A stretch of 64,000 nucleotides of DNA. Source: Microbacterium arabinogalactanolyticum. GTDB lineage: Bacteria > Actinomycetota > Actinomycetes > Actinomycetales > Microbacteriaceae. Each line of letters opens with the position of its first letter. Position 1 is the stretch's first letter. The notes beneath the pieces are model-generated. The model was not told the DNA's origin, did not search any database, and saw nothing but the letters and a program-made list of their open reading frames with translations. The stretch is taken from assembly GCF_030268005.1 (NCBI RefSeq), contig NZ_BRZC01000007.1:1187349-1251348 (forward strand), in the 5' to 3' direction. This document shows, piece after piece, positions 8,528 through 17,276 of this stretch. A program made the translations under genes and the position numbers.

Positions 8528-8578
8528 GACTTATTTTCCGCCCTGTCGCACTTTGATTCTTGCTGTCAGAATCAAAGT
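8528..8578. promoter_or_regulatory. Candidate ROK operator 1 (upstream of MshB-like deacetylase)
   Basis: The word GACTTATTTTCCGCC (8528-8542) is followed by a perfect inverted repeat, ACTTTGATTCT at 8550-8560 and AGAATCAAAGT at 8568-8578, with a 7-base spacer. The same 15-mer and a related repeat, both followed by GCTCCCCC, recur upstream of the secreted PIG-L gene at 17127-17211. TTATTT-type half-sites are known for ROK repressors such as NagC and Mlc. The likely binder is the ROK regulator encoded at 9522 (inference). Confidence 0.65.
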
Positions 8579-8619
8579 CTGCTCCCCCGAAGCAGCCCCG
8601 ACGATCAGAGGAGATTGCC

Positions 8620-9522
8620 ATGGCATCCGTCGCACACGTGCTTCTCGCCCACGCGCATCCCGACGACGAGAGCTGCGCGACCGGCGGCACCATCGCACGC
8701 CTCCTCGCCGAAGGACACGGCGTCACCGTCGTCACCTCGACCCAGGGTGAGCAGGGCCGGATCGCCGTCCCCGAGCTGCAGCATCTCTCCGCCGACGAGG
8801 ACGATCAGCTCGGCCCGGAGCGCGCGCGGGAGCTCGGCGACGCCATGACCGCGCTCGGCGTCACGGATCACCGCTACCTGGGCGGGGCGGGTCGCTTCCG
8901 CGACTCCGGACGCATGGGCATCCCCGCGAACGACCGGTCCGACGCCTTCTGGCAGGCGGACCTCGACGAGGCGGGCCTGCTCATGGCGGAGATCATCCGT
9001 GAGACCAGGCCGACCGCCGTCATCACCTACGATCCGAACGGCGGCTACGGCCATCCGGACCACATCCAGACCCACCGCGTCACCATGCGCGGCATCGAGC
9101 TGGCCGCCGACGCGTCGGCCGCGTCCGACCTGCCGGTCTGGGACGTGCCGCTCGTGTACTGGACGGCCGTTCCGCGCGAGCTGATCGTGGCGGACCTCAC
9201 CGAGCTGGCCGGGCACGCCGAGGAGCTCGGCCTCTGGGTCGACCCCGACCCCGCCGAGTACCCCGACGGCGTGCACGACGACGACGAGATCGACGTCGAG
9301 TTCGATGTCTCCGCGCATCTCGCCGCGAAGACTGCCGCACTCGCCTGCCACCGGACCCAGCTCACCGTCAAGGGCGAGTGCTGGGTGCTCGCCTCGGGCC
9401 GGGGCATGCGCATCCAGGATCGCGAGTGGTTCATCCGCGTGAGGGGCGGGCGGCGCCGGACCCCCGGATACGAGAGCGAGCTGCTCCCGCAGCAGCCGAC
9501 CACGGAACCGGAGGCCGGCTGA
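8620..9522 (+). CDS. PIG-L family deacetylase, MshB-like
   Basis: 300-residue zinc-dependent N-acetylglucosaminyl deacetylase of the LmbE/PIG-L family. The metal motif HAHPDDES is at residues 11-18 and the second site, GGYGHPDH, at about 142-149. YLGGAGRFRDSG and YDPNGGYGHPDH closely recall MshB, which deacetylates GlcNAc-inositol in mycothiol synthesis. There is no signal peptide, so it is cytoplasmic. The ATG at 8620 follows AGAGGAGA. It is cotranscribed with a ROK regulator and an importer, which suggests a catabolic or salvage role rather than housekeeping mycothiol synthesis. Either role remains possible. Confidence 0.85.
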   Translation: MASVAHVLLAHAHPDDESCATGGTIARLLAEGHGVTVVTSTQGEQGRIAVPELQHLSADEDDQLGPERARELGDAMTALGVTDHRYLGGAGRFRDSGRMGIPANDRSDAFWQADLDEAGLLMAEIIRETRPTAVITYDPNGGYGHPDHIQTHRVTMRGIELAADASAASDLPVWDVPLVYWTAVPRELIVADLTELAGHAEELGLWVDPDPAEYPDGVHDDDEIDVEFDVSAHLAAKTAALACHRTQLTVKGECWVLASGRGMRIQDREWFIRVRGGRRRTPGYESELLPQQPTTEPEAG

Positions 9523-10640
9523 TGTCCCGCTCCACCCTCGCCCTCGACGACCGCAGCACGCAGCGTGCGCGGGTGGTCGGCGCACTGCACGAACAGCGCA
9601 AGAGCCGCTCCGACCTGGTCGAGCAGTTCGGAGTGAGCTCCTCGCTGATCACCCGGCTCGTACGCGGGCTGATCGACGACGGCATCCTGCGCGAGGTCGG
9701 CGCTCAGGCGCAGGCCATCGGGCGTCCGCCGGTGCGCCTCGAGGTCGTCCGCGACCACGGCGCCCTGCTCGCGGTGTCCTGCACGGCCGAGGGGCTGCGT
9801 GCGCGCTGCGTCAACCTGCACGGCGGGATCATCGCGGAGACCAGCACCGATCCCGTCGCGGGGGTGGTGAGCCCGGAATCGATCGTCGAGACCGTCGCCC
9901 AGCTGATCGCTCGCACGCCGCGCGTGCTCGGCATCGGCGTGGCCGTGCCGGGCGTGGTCGATGCGGAGACCGGCGACGTCAGCGCCGCTCCCGACCTCGG
10001 CTGGACCACCGAGGTGCCGCTGCGCACGATGCTGCGGGAGCGGTTCGGCGTGGTCGTCACGATCGACAACGACGTGAACCTCATGATGGCCTCTGAGCGG
10101 CGCACCCTGGACGGTCGCGCAGCCCGCAACGCCGTCTACCTCTATCTCGGCGCCCGCGGCATCGGCGCGGGCATCATCGCCGCGGGGCGCCTGATCGAGG
10201 GCGACCACGGCGCGGCCGGCGAGATCGGCCTGTCGCCGTTGAGCGCGAACGACCGCACCGACTTCGAGGACACCACCTCCACCCTCGCCATCGCGGCTCG
10301 GCTGGAGGCCGCAGGTCATACGGGATCCGAGCCCGCGGTGGATCGACTGCTCGCCCTCGCGGATGCCGGCGACCCGGCCGCCGTGCGCATCCGCGCCGAC
10401 GTGCTGACGGCGTTCTCGCACGCGATCGCCGTGATCACCGCGCTCCTCGACCCGCACGTCATCCTGCTGGGCGGCCATGCCCGGGCGTTCCGCGAGGCGG
10501 AGCACCGCGAGATGCTCCAGCCCCTGCGTGGCGAGCTCCCGTTCGTCCCGGACGTGCGATCCGCCCATCCGAAGCCGGATGCCATCCTCGACGCCGCGCT
10601 CAACCGCTGCTGGCAGCAGCTTCTGGCCGGAGGTCTATGA
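9522..10640 (+). CDS. ROK family transcriptional regulator
   Basis: 372 residues. A winged helix-turn-helix (about 15-60; DLVEQFGVSSSLITRLVRGL) is followed by a ROK sugar-kinase-like domain (GIGVAVPGVVD, and GARGIGAGII before HGAAGEIG). ROK repressors of the NagC/XylR type sense sugars or sugar phosphates. The ATG shares one base with the preceding TGA (TGATG), showing coupling to the deacetylase. The candidate operators at 8528-8578 and 17127-17211 make it the likely local repressor. Confidence 0.88.
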   Translation: MSRSTLALDDRSTQRARVVGALHEQRKSRSDLVEQFGVSSSLITRLVRGLIDDGILREVGAQAQAIGRPPVRLEVVRDHGALLAVSCTAEGLRARCVNLHGGIIAETSTDPVAGVVSPESIVETVAQLIARTPRVLGIGVAVPGVVDAETGDVSAAPDLGWTTEVPLRTMLRERFGVVVTIDNDVNLMMASERRTLDGRAARNAVYLYLGARGIGAGIIAAGRLIEGDHGAAGEIGLSPLSANDRTDFEDTTSTLAIAARLEAAGHTGSEPAVDRLLALADAGDPAAVRIRADVLTAFSHAIAVITALLDPHVILLGGHARAFREAEHREMLQPLRGELPFVPDVRSAHPKPDAILDAALNRCWQQLLAGGL

Positions 10641-10711
10641 GCATCCATCCCACCCGCACCGATCACCACCCCACCCGCGGCACCCGCCGCATCACTTCGA
10701 CGAGGAAGAAC

Positions 10712-11812
10712 ATGAAGGCACACATCACGCGCCGCCGTCTGGCGGCATTCGCAACATTCGCCACCGCCGGAGCCCTGCTGCTGAGCGGCTGCGCCGGCGA
10801 CGTCGCCCCGCCCAAGAGCGAGGCGCCCACCGACGGCGGCTCGAAGGTCACGCCCAGCGAGAGCCTGACGATCTACACGGGTCGCGACAAGGACGAGGTC
10901 GCCTGGGTCGTCTCGGAGTTCGAGAAGGCCAACCCCGACTACGCGGGCAAGGTCACCACCGTGATCGCCGGCGCCCAGGACAACCTCGACCGCATGCGCG
11001 CAGAGGCCGGCAACCCGCAGGCCGGCTTCCTCTGGGGCGGCACCCAGCAGCAGTTCGAGCAGGCGGCGAAGGAGGGCCTGCTGGCCGCCTACGAGCCGAA
11101 GAACGGCGACGCGGTCGACGCGAAGTACAAGGACCCGAAGAACCAGTGGATCGCGGAGATGCTGCTGCCCGAGGTCATCATCTACAACTCCGACCTGCTG
11201 GACGAGAAGTCCGCGCCGCAGGACTGGGCCGACCTCGCCGAGCCGGAGTGGAAGGACAAGATCGTGATCCGCGACGTCATGCCCTCGGGCACGATGCGCA
11301 CGATCTACGCCTCGATGGTCTACTCGGCTTTCGCGAAGGACAGCAAGCCCGACGCCGGCTACGACCTGCTGAAGAAGATCGACGCGAACACGGTGTCCTA
11401 CGCCGCGACCCCGGACGACATGTACACCCAGCTCGATCAGGGCACCGGCCAGGTCACGGTCTGGAACATGCAGGACGCCCTGATCCAGCCGCTCAAGAAC
11501 AACCGGCCGTGGGGCTACGTCATGCCGAAGTCGGGCGCTCCGGTGCTGGTGGACGGCGTGGGCATCATCAAGAACGAGAAGCAGCAGGCCGCCGCCCAGG
11601 CATTCATGGACTTCCTGATGGAGCCCAAGATGCAGGCCAAGCTCGCCACGGACTACTACCAGATCCCCGCGATGGACATCCCCAAGGCGGACCAGCCCGA
11701 CTGGATGAAGGACTTCAAGCTCAAGGAGATGAAGATCGACTGGGCCGTGTTCGCGGAGCACCAGGACGAGTGGATGACGTACTGGGCCGACAACATCAAG
11801 GACAAGGGCTGA
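10712..11812 (+). CDS. Extracellular solute-binding lipoprotein (SBP_bac_6/FbpA-like)
   Basis: 366-residue binding protein of the ferric/2-aminoethylphosphonate/thiamine type. The signal peptide ends in the lipobox LLLSGC. The mature part starts SLTIYTGRDKDEV, the typical first strand of this fold. I chose the ATG at 10712, preceded by AGGAAG, because it gives a compact Arg-rich signal; an ATG at 10637 overlapping the ROK stop would add 25 residues. It delivers substrate to the ATPase and fused permease that follow. The ligand cannot be read from sequence. Confidence 0.85.
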   Translation: MKAHITRRRLAAFATFATAGALLLSGCAGDVAPPKSEAPTDGGSKVTPSESLTIYTGRDKDEVAWVVSEFEKANPDYAGKVTTVIAGAQDNLDRMRAEAGNPQAGFLWGGTQQQFEQAAKEGLLAAYEPKNGDAVDAKYKDPKNQWIAEMLLPEVIIYNSDLLDEKSAPQDWADLAEPEWKDKIVIRDVMPSGTMRTIYASMVYSAFAKDSKPDAGYDLLKKIDANTVSYAATPDDMYTQLDQGTGQVTVWNMQDALIQPLKNNRPWGYVMPKSGAPVLVDGVGIIKNEKQQAAAQAFMDFLMEPKMQAKLATDYYQIPAMDIPKADQPDWMKDFKLKEMKIDWAVFAEHQDEWMTYWADNIKDKG

Positions 11813-11820
11813 TCTGACGC

Positions 11821-12906
11821 ATGGTCTCGGTCACACTGCACCAGCTTCGCAAGTCGTTCGCACGCTCCGGCACCGTCGTCGACGGCATCGACCTGACGAT
11901 CGCCGACGGGGAGTTCTTCACCCTGCTCGGGCCGTCGGGATGCGGAAAGTCGACGACGCTGCGGATGATCGCCGGGTTCGAGGAGCCTGACGATGGCACG
12001 ATCCATTTCGACGACCGCGACGTGACGTACGCGCCGGCGAACAAGCGCGACGTGGGTCTGGTCTTCCAGAACTACGCGCTGTTCCCGCACATGTCCGTCA
12101 CGCGCAACGTCGGCTTCGGGCTCGACGTGCGCAAGGTGCAGAAGGCCGAGGCCTCGCGTCGCATCAGCGACGTGCTGGCACAGGTGGGACTGTCCGCTCA
12201 GGCGGGCGCCCGCGTCGACGAGCTCTCGGGCGGGCAGCAGCAGCGCGTCGCGCTCGCCCGGGCGCTCGTCTTCCGCCCTCAGCTGCTGCTGCTGGACGAG
12301 CCGATGTCCAATCTCGACGCCAAGCTGCGCCTCGAGATGCGCGGGGCGCTGCGCGACCTGCATGCCGAGACCGGGATCACATCGGTCTACGTCACGCACG
12401 ACCAGGCGGAGGCGCTCGCGATGTCGACCCGCATCGCGGTGATGAACACTGCGGTCGTGCACCAGGTCGGCACGCCCGACGAGGTGTACAGCCGTCCGCG
12501 GACCGCGTTCGTCGCCGGATTCCTCGGGCGCAACAACCTCCTGCCCGCGACCGTGCGCCGAGTGGACGGCGGGCGCGCCTCTCTCGAGCTCGCCGACGGC
12601 AGCGCGCTGGAGGTGCTCGTCGAGAACGCGGCGCCGGGAGTCTCGTTCGAACCCGGCTCCGCCCTGATCGCCACGGTCCGCGCGGAGAGCCTGCGCCCGG
12701 CGGCATCCGGAGAGACCGGCAACGTCGTCTCCGGCACGGTCGCCGACATCGACTTCGTCGGGTACTCGCTGTCCTGCGAGCTCGACACTCCGCTCGGCCG
12801 CATCAAGGTCGACCTGACCGGCAGCCACGCCCGTCCGCAGCGCGGCGACGCCCTGCGCGTCGTGCTGCCGGCGGATGCCGCGTACTGCGTTCCGGCGGAG
12901 CAGTGA
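11821..12906 (+). CDS. ABC transporter ATP-binding protein (PotA/FbpC-like)
   Basis: 361 residues. Walker A is GPSGCGKST, Q-loop VFQNYALFPHM, signature LSGGQQQR, Walker B LLLLDEP, H-loop VTHDQAEA. After about residue 235 there is a TOBE-like regulatory domain. The layout is that of the spermidine/ferric-type importers and matches the binding protein and double permease next to it. The gene starts 8 bases after the binding-protein stop and its own stop overlaps the permease start. Confidence 0.9.
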   Translation: MVSVTLHQLRKSFARSGTVVDGIDLTIADGEFFTLLGPSGCGKSTTLRMIAGFEEPDDGTIHFDDRDVTYAPANKRDVGLVFQNYALFPHMSVTRNVGFGLDVRKVQKAEASRRISDVLAQVGLSAQAGARVDELSGGQQQRVALARALVFRPQLLLLDEPMSNLDAKLRLEMRGALRDLHAETGITSVYVTHDQAEALAMSTRIAVMNTAVVHQVGTPDEVYSRPRTAFVAGFLGRNNLLPATVRRVDGGRASLELADGSALEVLVENAAPGVSFEPGSALIATVRAESLRPAASGETGNVVSGTVADIDFVGYSLSCELDTPLGRIKVDLTGSHARPQRGDALRVVLPADAAYCVPAEQ

Positions 12907-14648
12907 TGACGACGCTGACGAACGCGCAGCGGGTCACCGGCCCGTCGAAGCGCCCGCCGTGGATCCGGCGCCGCTGGTCCACCGTGCTCACGCTCATCCT
13001 GCTGATGGTCGTGCTGCTCGGCTATGTGATCGGACCCATGATCGCCACTGCCCGGCGCAGCGTCTCCCAGGACAAGGCCGCGGTGCTGGGCTTCTCGTTC
13101 AAGGCGTGGAGCGACTTCTTCGCCAATCCCACGCAGACGTCCGCCATCGGCGGGTCGATCGTGCTCTCGCTGCTGTCCGTGCTGTGCGCGGGCCTGCTCG
13201 GGACCCTGGTCGCGATCCTGCTCACCCGGTGGGAGTTCCCCGGCCGCCGCATCTGCCAGGTGCTGGCGCTGCTGCCGATCGCGCTGCCTCCGCTGATGGG
13301 CGTGTGGTCGTTCAAGCTGCTCTTCGGCGTCGGCGGGCGCATCCCGTTCGCCATGCAGGAGTGGTTCGGCCTGGACCAGAAGATGTTCTGGCTGCAGGGG
13401 CTGGCCGGCGTCCTCATCGTGCACGCCATGACGATGTACCCCTACTTCTTCCTCACCGTCTCCGCGGCGCTCTCCAACGCCGACGCGTCGCTGGAGGAGG
13501 CGGCCGAGTCGATGGGCGCGGGCAGGGCCCGGGTCTGGGCCAAGGTGGTGCTGCCGATGCTCACCCCGGCGCTGGTCGCCGGGTCGCTGATCACGTTCAT
13601 GTCGGCGATGTCGTCGTACACGGCCCCGCTGCTGTTCCAGTACACCGACGTCATGACCCAGCAGATCGTGATCGCGAAGACCAACGGCGACATGCGGCTG
13701 GCGTCGATCATCTCCACCACGCTCGCGGTCATCTCCATCGTGTTCCTCGCGATCATCCGCTCCTACGAGCAGCGCAAGGTCTACCGCACGCAGTCCAAGG
13801 GCGGCGGGCGCAAGCGCTCGACCGTCACCTCCACCCCGGTGAAGGTGCTGCTGTTCGTGATCGCCGTGCCCACGACGGTGTTCCTCGTGCTGCCGATCAT
13901 CATGATCGCGGTGCTCTCGTTCACCGCGAAGGGTGGGTGGCTGCGCAGCGTGCTGCCCACCGGCTACACCCTCGACTGGTGGGCCCAGCTCTTCGACGGT
14001 GCCGAGTTCTGGCGTCCGGTGACCAATTCCCTGCTGATGAGCGTGATCGCCGTCGGCGGTGCGATGATCCTCGGCGCGGGTGCCGCGTACGTGATGAGCC
14101 GCATGCACTTCCGCGGCAAGCTCGCGCTGGACATCGCGATCATGCTGCCCTGGGCACTGCCCGGCACCGTCGTCGCGATCAACCTGATCACGGCGTTCTC
14201 CAGCCCCTCGCCGTTCGCGTTCGGTCAGGTGCTCGTGGGCACGTTCGCCATCCTTCCGCTGGCGTACTTCGTGAGGTTCAATCCGCTGATCTTCCGGTCC
14301 ACGTTCGCGTCGTTCTCGCAGCTCGACCCGAACCTCGAGGACGCCGCTCGCAGCCTCGGCGCCAGCTGGTGGTACGCCTTCCGCCGGGTGGTGCTGCCCC
14401 TGATCTCGCGTGGCATCATGGCCGGCGCTCTGCTCGCGTTCGTCGACGGAGTCGGCGAGTTCGTGGCCAGCATCCTGATCTACACCCCCGCCTGGGTGCC
14501 CCTGTCGATCGCGATCAACAACGAGAACTATCAGGGCAACATCGGCACCGGATCGGTGTACGGCATGATCCAGGTGCTCCTGGTCCTCGGCGTGCTGATC
14601 GTCACCCGCCGCATGGAGGCGAAGCAGGCGCTCGCCCCCGCCCTCTGA
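12906..14648 (+). CDS. ABC transporter permease, two fused BPD domains (FbpB/ThiP-like)
   Basis: 580 residues with about 12 hydrophobic segments. Two binding-protein-dependent permease domains lie in tandem, each with an EAA-type loop (EEAAESMGAGRARVWAKVVLP and, in the second half, EDAARSLGASWWYAFRRVVLP). Fused permeases are typical for iron, thiamine and aminoethylphosphonate importers. The ATG shares a base with the ATPase stop; a GTG one codon earlier is also possible. It completes the importer with the two preceding genes. Confidence 0.88.
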   Translation: MTTLTNAQRVTGPSKRPPWIRRRWSTVLTLILLMVVLLGYVIGPMIATARRSVSQDKAAVLGFSFKAWSDFFANPTQTSAIGGSIVLSLLSVLCAGLLGTLVAILLTRWEFPGRRICQVLALLPIALPPLMGVWSFKLLFGVGGRIPFAMQEWFGLDQKMFWLQGLAGVLIVHAMTMYPYFFLTVSAALSNADASLEEAAESMGAGRARVWAKVVLPMLTPALVAGSLITFMSAMSSYTAPLLFQYTDVMTQQIVIAKTNGDMRLASIISTTLAVISIVFLAIIRSYEQRKVYRTQSKGGGRKRSTVTSTPVKVLLFVIAVPTTVFLVLPIIMIAVLSFTAKGGWLRSVLPTGYTLDWWAQLFDGAEFWRPVTNSLLMSVIAVGGAMILGAGAAYVMSRMHFRGKLALDIAIMLPWALPGTVVAINLITAFSSPSPFAFGQVLVGTFAILPLAYFVRFNPLIFRSTFASFSQLDPNLEDAARSLGASWWYAFRRVVLPLISRGIMAGALLAFVDGVGEFVASILIYTPAWVPLSIAINNENYQGNIGTGSVYGMIQVLLVLGVLIVTRRMEAKQALAPAL

Positions 14649-14705
14649 CACATCCCCCGGACGCCGGCGACACGTCGGCGACCGTCCATCTGAGAGAGAA
14701 GAAGA

Positions 14706-16211
14706 ATGAACCGCGACGAGATCATCCAGCGCGATGGAGACGCATTCCCCGGCGAGAGCTACACCACTGCCGTGCTCCGTCCCGCCTACGACCAGGCGAA
14801 GCGGATGCTGCTGCCGTCGATGATCGAGATCCACCGTGCGCACCTGGTGATGCTGCACGAGGCGGGGATCCTGAACGACGCGGATGCCGCGGTGATCGCG
14901 CGCTCGATCGACGAGCTCGACCTCGACGCCCTCGCCGCCAGCGAGTACAACGGGCAGTTCGAGGACCTGTTCTTCACCGTCGAGCACGAGATGATGCGCA
15001 TCGGCGGCGAGGTGACCGGCAGCCTGCACACGGCCCGCAGCCGCAACGACATGGGGATGACGCTGTACCGCATGGTCATGCGCCGTCAGCTCCTGCGGGT
15101 GCTGGATGCCGCCGGCGAGCTGTACGAGACGCTCGTGCGCCTGGGCGCGGAGCACGCCGACACCCTGTCGTTGGAGCACACCCACACCCAGCCCGCGCAG
15201 CCGTCGATCCTGGGGCATCGCTTCCTCGCGATCGCCGACGTGCTCGGGCGCGACATCCGCCGCGTACAGCAGGCCTACGAGAGCCTGGACTACTCGCCCA
15301 TGGGCGGGGCCGCCCTCACGGGCACCGGCTTCGGGATCGACCGCGACCACATGGCGCGCCTGCTGGGCTTCCGCGGTCTGGTCGAGAACTCGTACGACGC
15401 GGTCGCCGCGACCGACTACATCGCGCACTCGGCGATCGCCCTGCAGCTCATGGCCATCGACACCGGGCGCAGCTGCGTGGACTTCCTGACGTGGTGCACG
15501 GCCGAGTTCGGCCTGTACCGGGTGGCGGCCCCCTACGTGCAGATCTCGTCGATCATGCCGCAGAAGCGCAACCCCGTGTCGATCGAGCACTCCCGATCGC
15601 TGCTGTCAGCCGCATCCGCGAGCGCCGCGACGGTCCTGACGATGATGCACAACACGCCCTTCGGCGACATCGTCGACACCGAGGACGACCTGCAGCCGTA
15701 CGCATGGCGCGCGGTCGAGACGCTCACCGACGTGCTGCACCTGCTGACCGGCGTGCTCGGCACCATCCAGGTGAACACGGCGGTGATGCGCGAGCGCGCG
15801 CTGTCCTCGTTCGCGAACGCGACCGAGCTGGCTGACACGCTGGTGCGCGACGGCGGCCTGACGTTCACGCAGGCGCACACGATCGTCTCCCGCATCGTGC
15901 GCGAGGCGGATGCTGCCGGGATCACCGACATCCGCTCGATCGACCCGGCGCGCGTGCATGAGGTGACGACCGAGGTCGCCGGACACGACGTGACGCTCAC
16001 GCCCGAGGACCTCGCGCGCGCACTCGACGCCGACAACTTCGTGGCCGTGCGCACCTCCACCGGCGGCGCGGCTCCGAGCGAGGTCGCCCGGATGGCCGTC
16101 GCGCGCCAGGAGACCGCGCAGGAGCTCCGCCGGTGGCGCACGGACGTCCGTGCGCACCTCGACGCCGTCTCCGCTGACCTCGTCACGGCGGCGTCAGAGC
16201 TTCGAGCGTGA
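14706..16211 (+). CDS. Argininosuccinate-lyase-family lyase of unknown substrate
   Basis: 501 residues of the fumarase/aspartase superfamily, closest in motifs to argininosuccinate lyase. HTARSRND is at about residues 108-115, HTHTQPAQPS at about 158, and the flexible signature loop SSIMPQKRNP, carrying the catalytic Ser, at about 281. These enzymes release fumarate from aspartyl (C-N) adducts. It is longer than usual ArgH and is not beside arginine genes but inside a transporter/deacetylase operon. A different aspartate-linked substrate is therefore likely; the family also includes EDDS lyase, which cleaves aminopolycarboxylates. GAGAGAGAAGAAG precedes the ATG. Confidence 0.82.
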   Translation: MNRDEIIQRDGDAFPGESYTTAVLRPAYDQAKRMLLPSMIEIHRAHLVMLHEAGILNDADAAVIARSIDELDLDALAASEYNGQFEDLFFTVEHEMMRIGGEVTGSLHTARSRNDMGMTLYRMVMRRQLLRVLDAAGELYETLVRLGAEHADTLSLEHTHTQPAQPSILGHRFLAIADVLGRDIRRVQQAYESLDYSPMGGAALTGTGFGIDRDHMARLLGFRGLVENSYDAVAATDYIAHSAIALQLMAIDTGRSCVDFLTWCTAEFGLYRVAAPYVQISSIMPQKRNPVSIEHSRSLLSAASASAATVLTMMHNTPFGDIVDTEDDLQPYAWRAVETLTDVLHLLTGVLGTIQVNTAVMRERALSSFANATELADTLVRDGGLTFTQAHTIVSRIVREADAAGITDIRSIDPARVHEVTTEVAGHDVTLTPEDLARALDADNFVAVRTSTGGAAPSEVARMAVARQETAQELRRWRTDVRAHLDAVSADLVTAASELRA

Positions 16212-17116
16212 CCGCGGCGGAGGGTGCGGGCATGAACGTCCTCGGCATGGACTTCGGCGGCACGAAGGTGGCGCTCCGCGTGGAGACCGCTGACGGGCGG
16301 GCCGACGAGGCGCGGCTGCGCATCGCGCGCGGGGAGCCGGCGCACAGCGTGCTCGACCGCGCCTTCGACTGCGCGCGCGAGCTCGTCGGACGCCATGGAG
16401 GCATCGGGGCGATCGGCGTCTCCACGCCCGGCATCGTGTTCGAGGATCGCGTCGAGCTGGCTCCGAACGTGATCGGATGGTCGGATCTCGAACTGGGCGC
16501 ACGGCTTCGTGACGCCTTCGCGGTGACCGCTCTGACGATCGAGAACGATGTGAAGGCGGCGGCTCTCGCGGAGTGCCGCGAGGGGCGCCTCCGCGGTGTG
16601 GACATCGGCCTGTACGTGAATCTCGGCACGGGGATCGCGATCTCGCCGGTGATCGGCGGCGCGGTGCTCCGGGGCGCGCACGGTGCGGCCGGCGAGGTCG
16701 GCTACGGCATCGTGGGCCCCCTCCATGAACGCGGGCGTCCGGTGATCACGCTGGAGGAGTTCGCCGGCGGCCTCGGACTGGACGGACGGGTGGCCGCCTC
16801 GTCCGAGGTGACGGCGACGGACACCGCCGAGCTCATCGCGGAGTGCGCCGATTCGGATGCGGCGGCACGGATGTGGGCCGAGGCCGTCGACGAGATCGCG
16901 CGGCACCTCATCACGGCGGCGCTGACGGTCGACCCGTCTCGCATCGCGATCGGGGGCGGCATGACGCGGGCGGGCGGAGCCCTGCTCGACCCGCTGAGCG
17001 CAGCCCTCCACAGGACGCTCCCCTACCCTCCCGAGGTGGTGCTGTCGGACTTCGGGCCGGACGCCTCGCTGCGTGGTGCCGTGATGCTGGCGCGGGAGGC
17101 CCAGGGCGCGCGTTAG
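16208..17116 (+). CDS. ROK family kinase-like protein
   Basis: 302 residues without a helix-turn-helix, so probably an enzyme rather than a regulator. It starts MTAAEGAGMNVLGMDFGGTKVA with the ATP phosphate motif DFGGTK. The ROK signature region GTGIAISPVIGGAVLRGAHGAAGE is present, but the CxCGxxGC zinc motif usual in ROK glucokinases is missing. The GTG at 16208 overlaps the lyase stop (GTGA); an ATG at 16232 is an alternative. It likely phosphorylates a sugar or amino sugar freed by the pathway (inference). Confidence 0.8.
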   Translation: MTAAEGAGMNVLGMDFGGTKVALRVETADGRADEARLRIARGEPAHSVLDRAFDCARELVGRHGGIGAIGVSTPGIVFEDRVELAPNVIGWSDLELGARLRDAFAVTALTIENDVKAAALAECREGRLRGVDIGLYVNLGTGIAISPVIGGAVLRGAHGAAGEVGYGIVGPLHERGRPVITLEEFAGGLGLDGRVAASSEVTATDTAELIAECADSDAAARMWAEAVDEIARHLITAALTVDPSRIAIGGGMTRAGGALLDPLSAALHRTLPYPPEVVLSDFGPDASLRGAVMLAREAQGAR

Positions 17117-17126
17117 CCCCGATCCG

Positions 17127-17211
17127 GACTTATTTTCCGCCGTTGACGACCCGCGCGCCGACCAGTGGAATGGGAGCAACACTTATTTCTGTTCAGAAAA
17201 TAAGTGTTGCT
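17127..17211. promoter_or_regulatory. Promoter and candidate ROK operator 2 (upstream of secreted PIG-L gene)
   Basis: GACTTATTTTCCGCC (17127-17141) repeats the 15-mer at 8528. A plausible promoter follows, TTGACG at 17143-17148 and TGGAAT at 17166-17171, 17 bases apart. Immediately downstream is a near-perfect inverted repeat at 17175-17211 (AGCAACACTTATTT with AAATAAGTGTTGCT). CTTATTTTC in the 15-mer is also the complement of GAAAATAAG in the repeat. This is an ideal place for a repressor to block transcription. Confidence 0.65.
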
Positions 17212-17276
17212 CCCCCTCTCATCGACGGCATGGAGCGCCACATCGAGGTGCGCCCGTGTGAAAGGTCTGGTCCCCA

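Noticed and set aside
12387..15590. A 1067-codon open frame on the minus strand across the permease and lyase genes
   Set aside because: It is antisense to three genes with clear motifs. Its His/Arg/Gly-rich, low-complexity composition is typical of shadow frames in GC-rich DNA.
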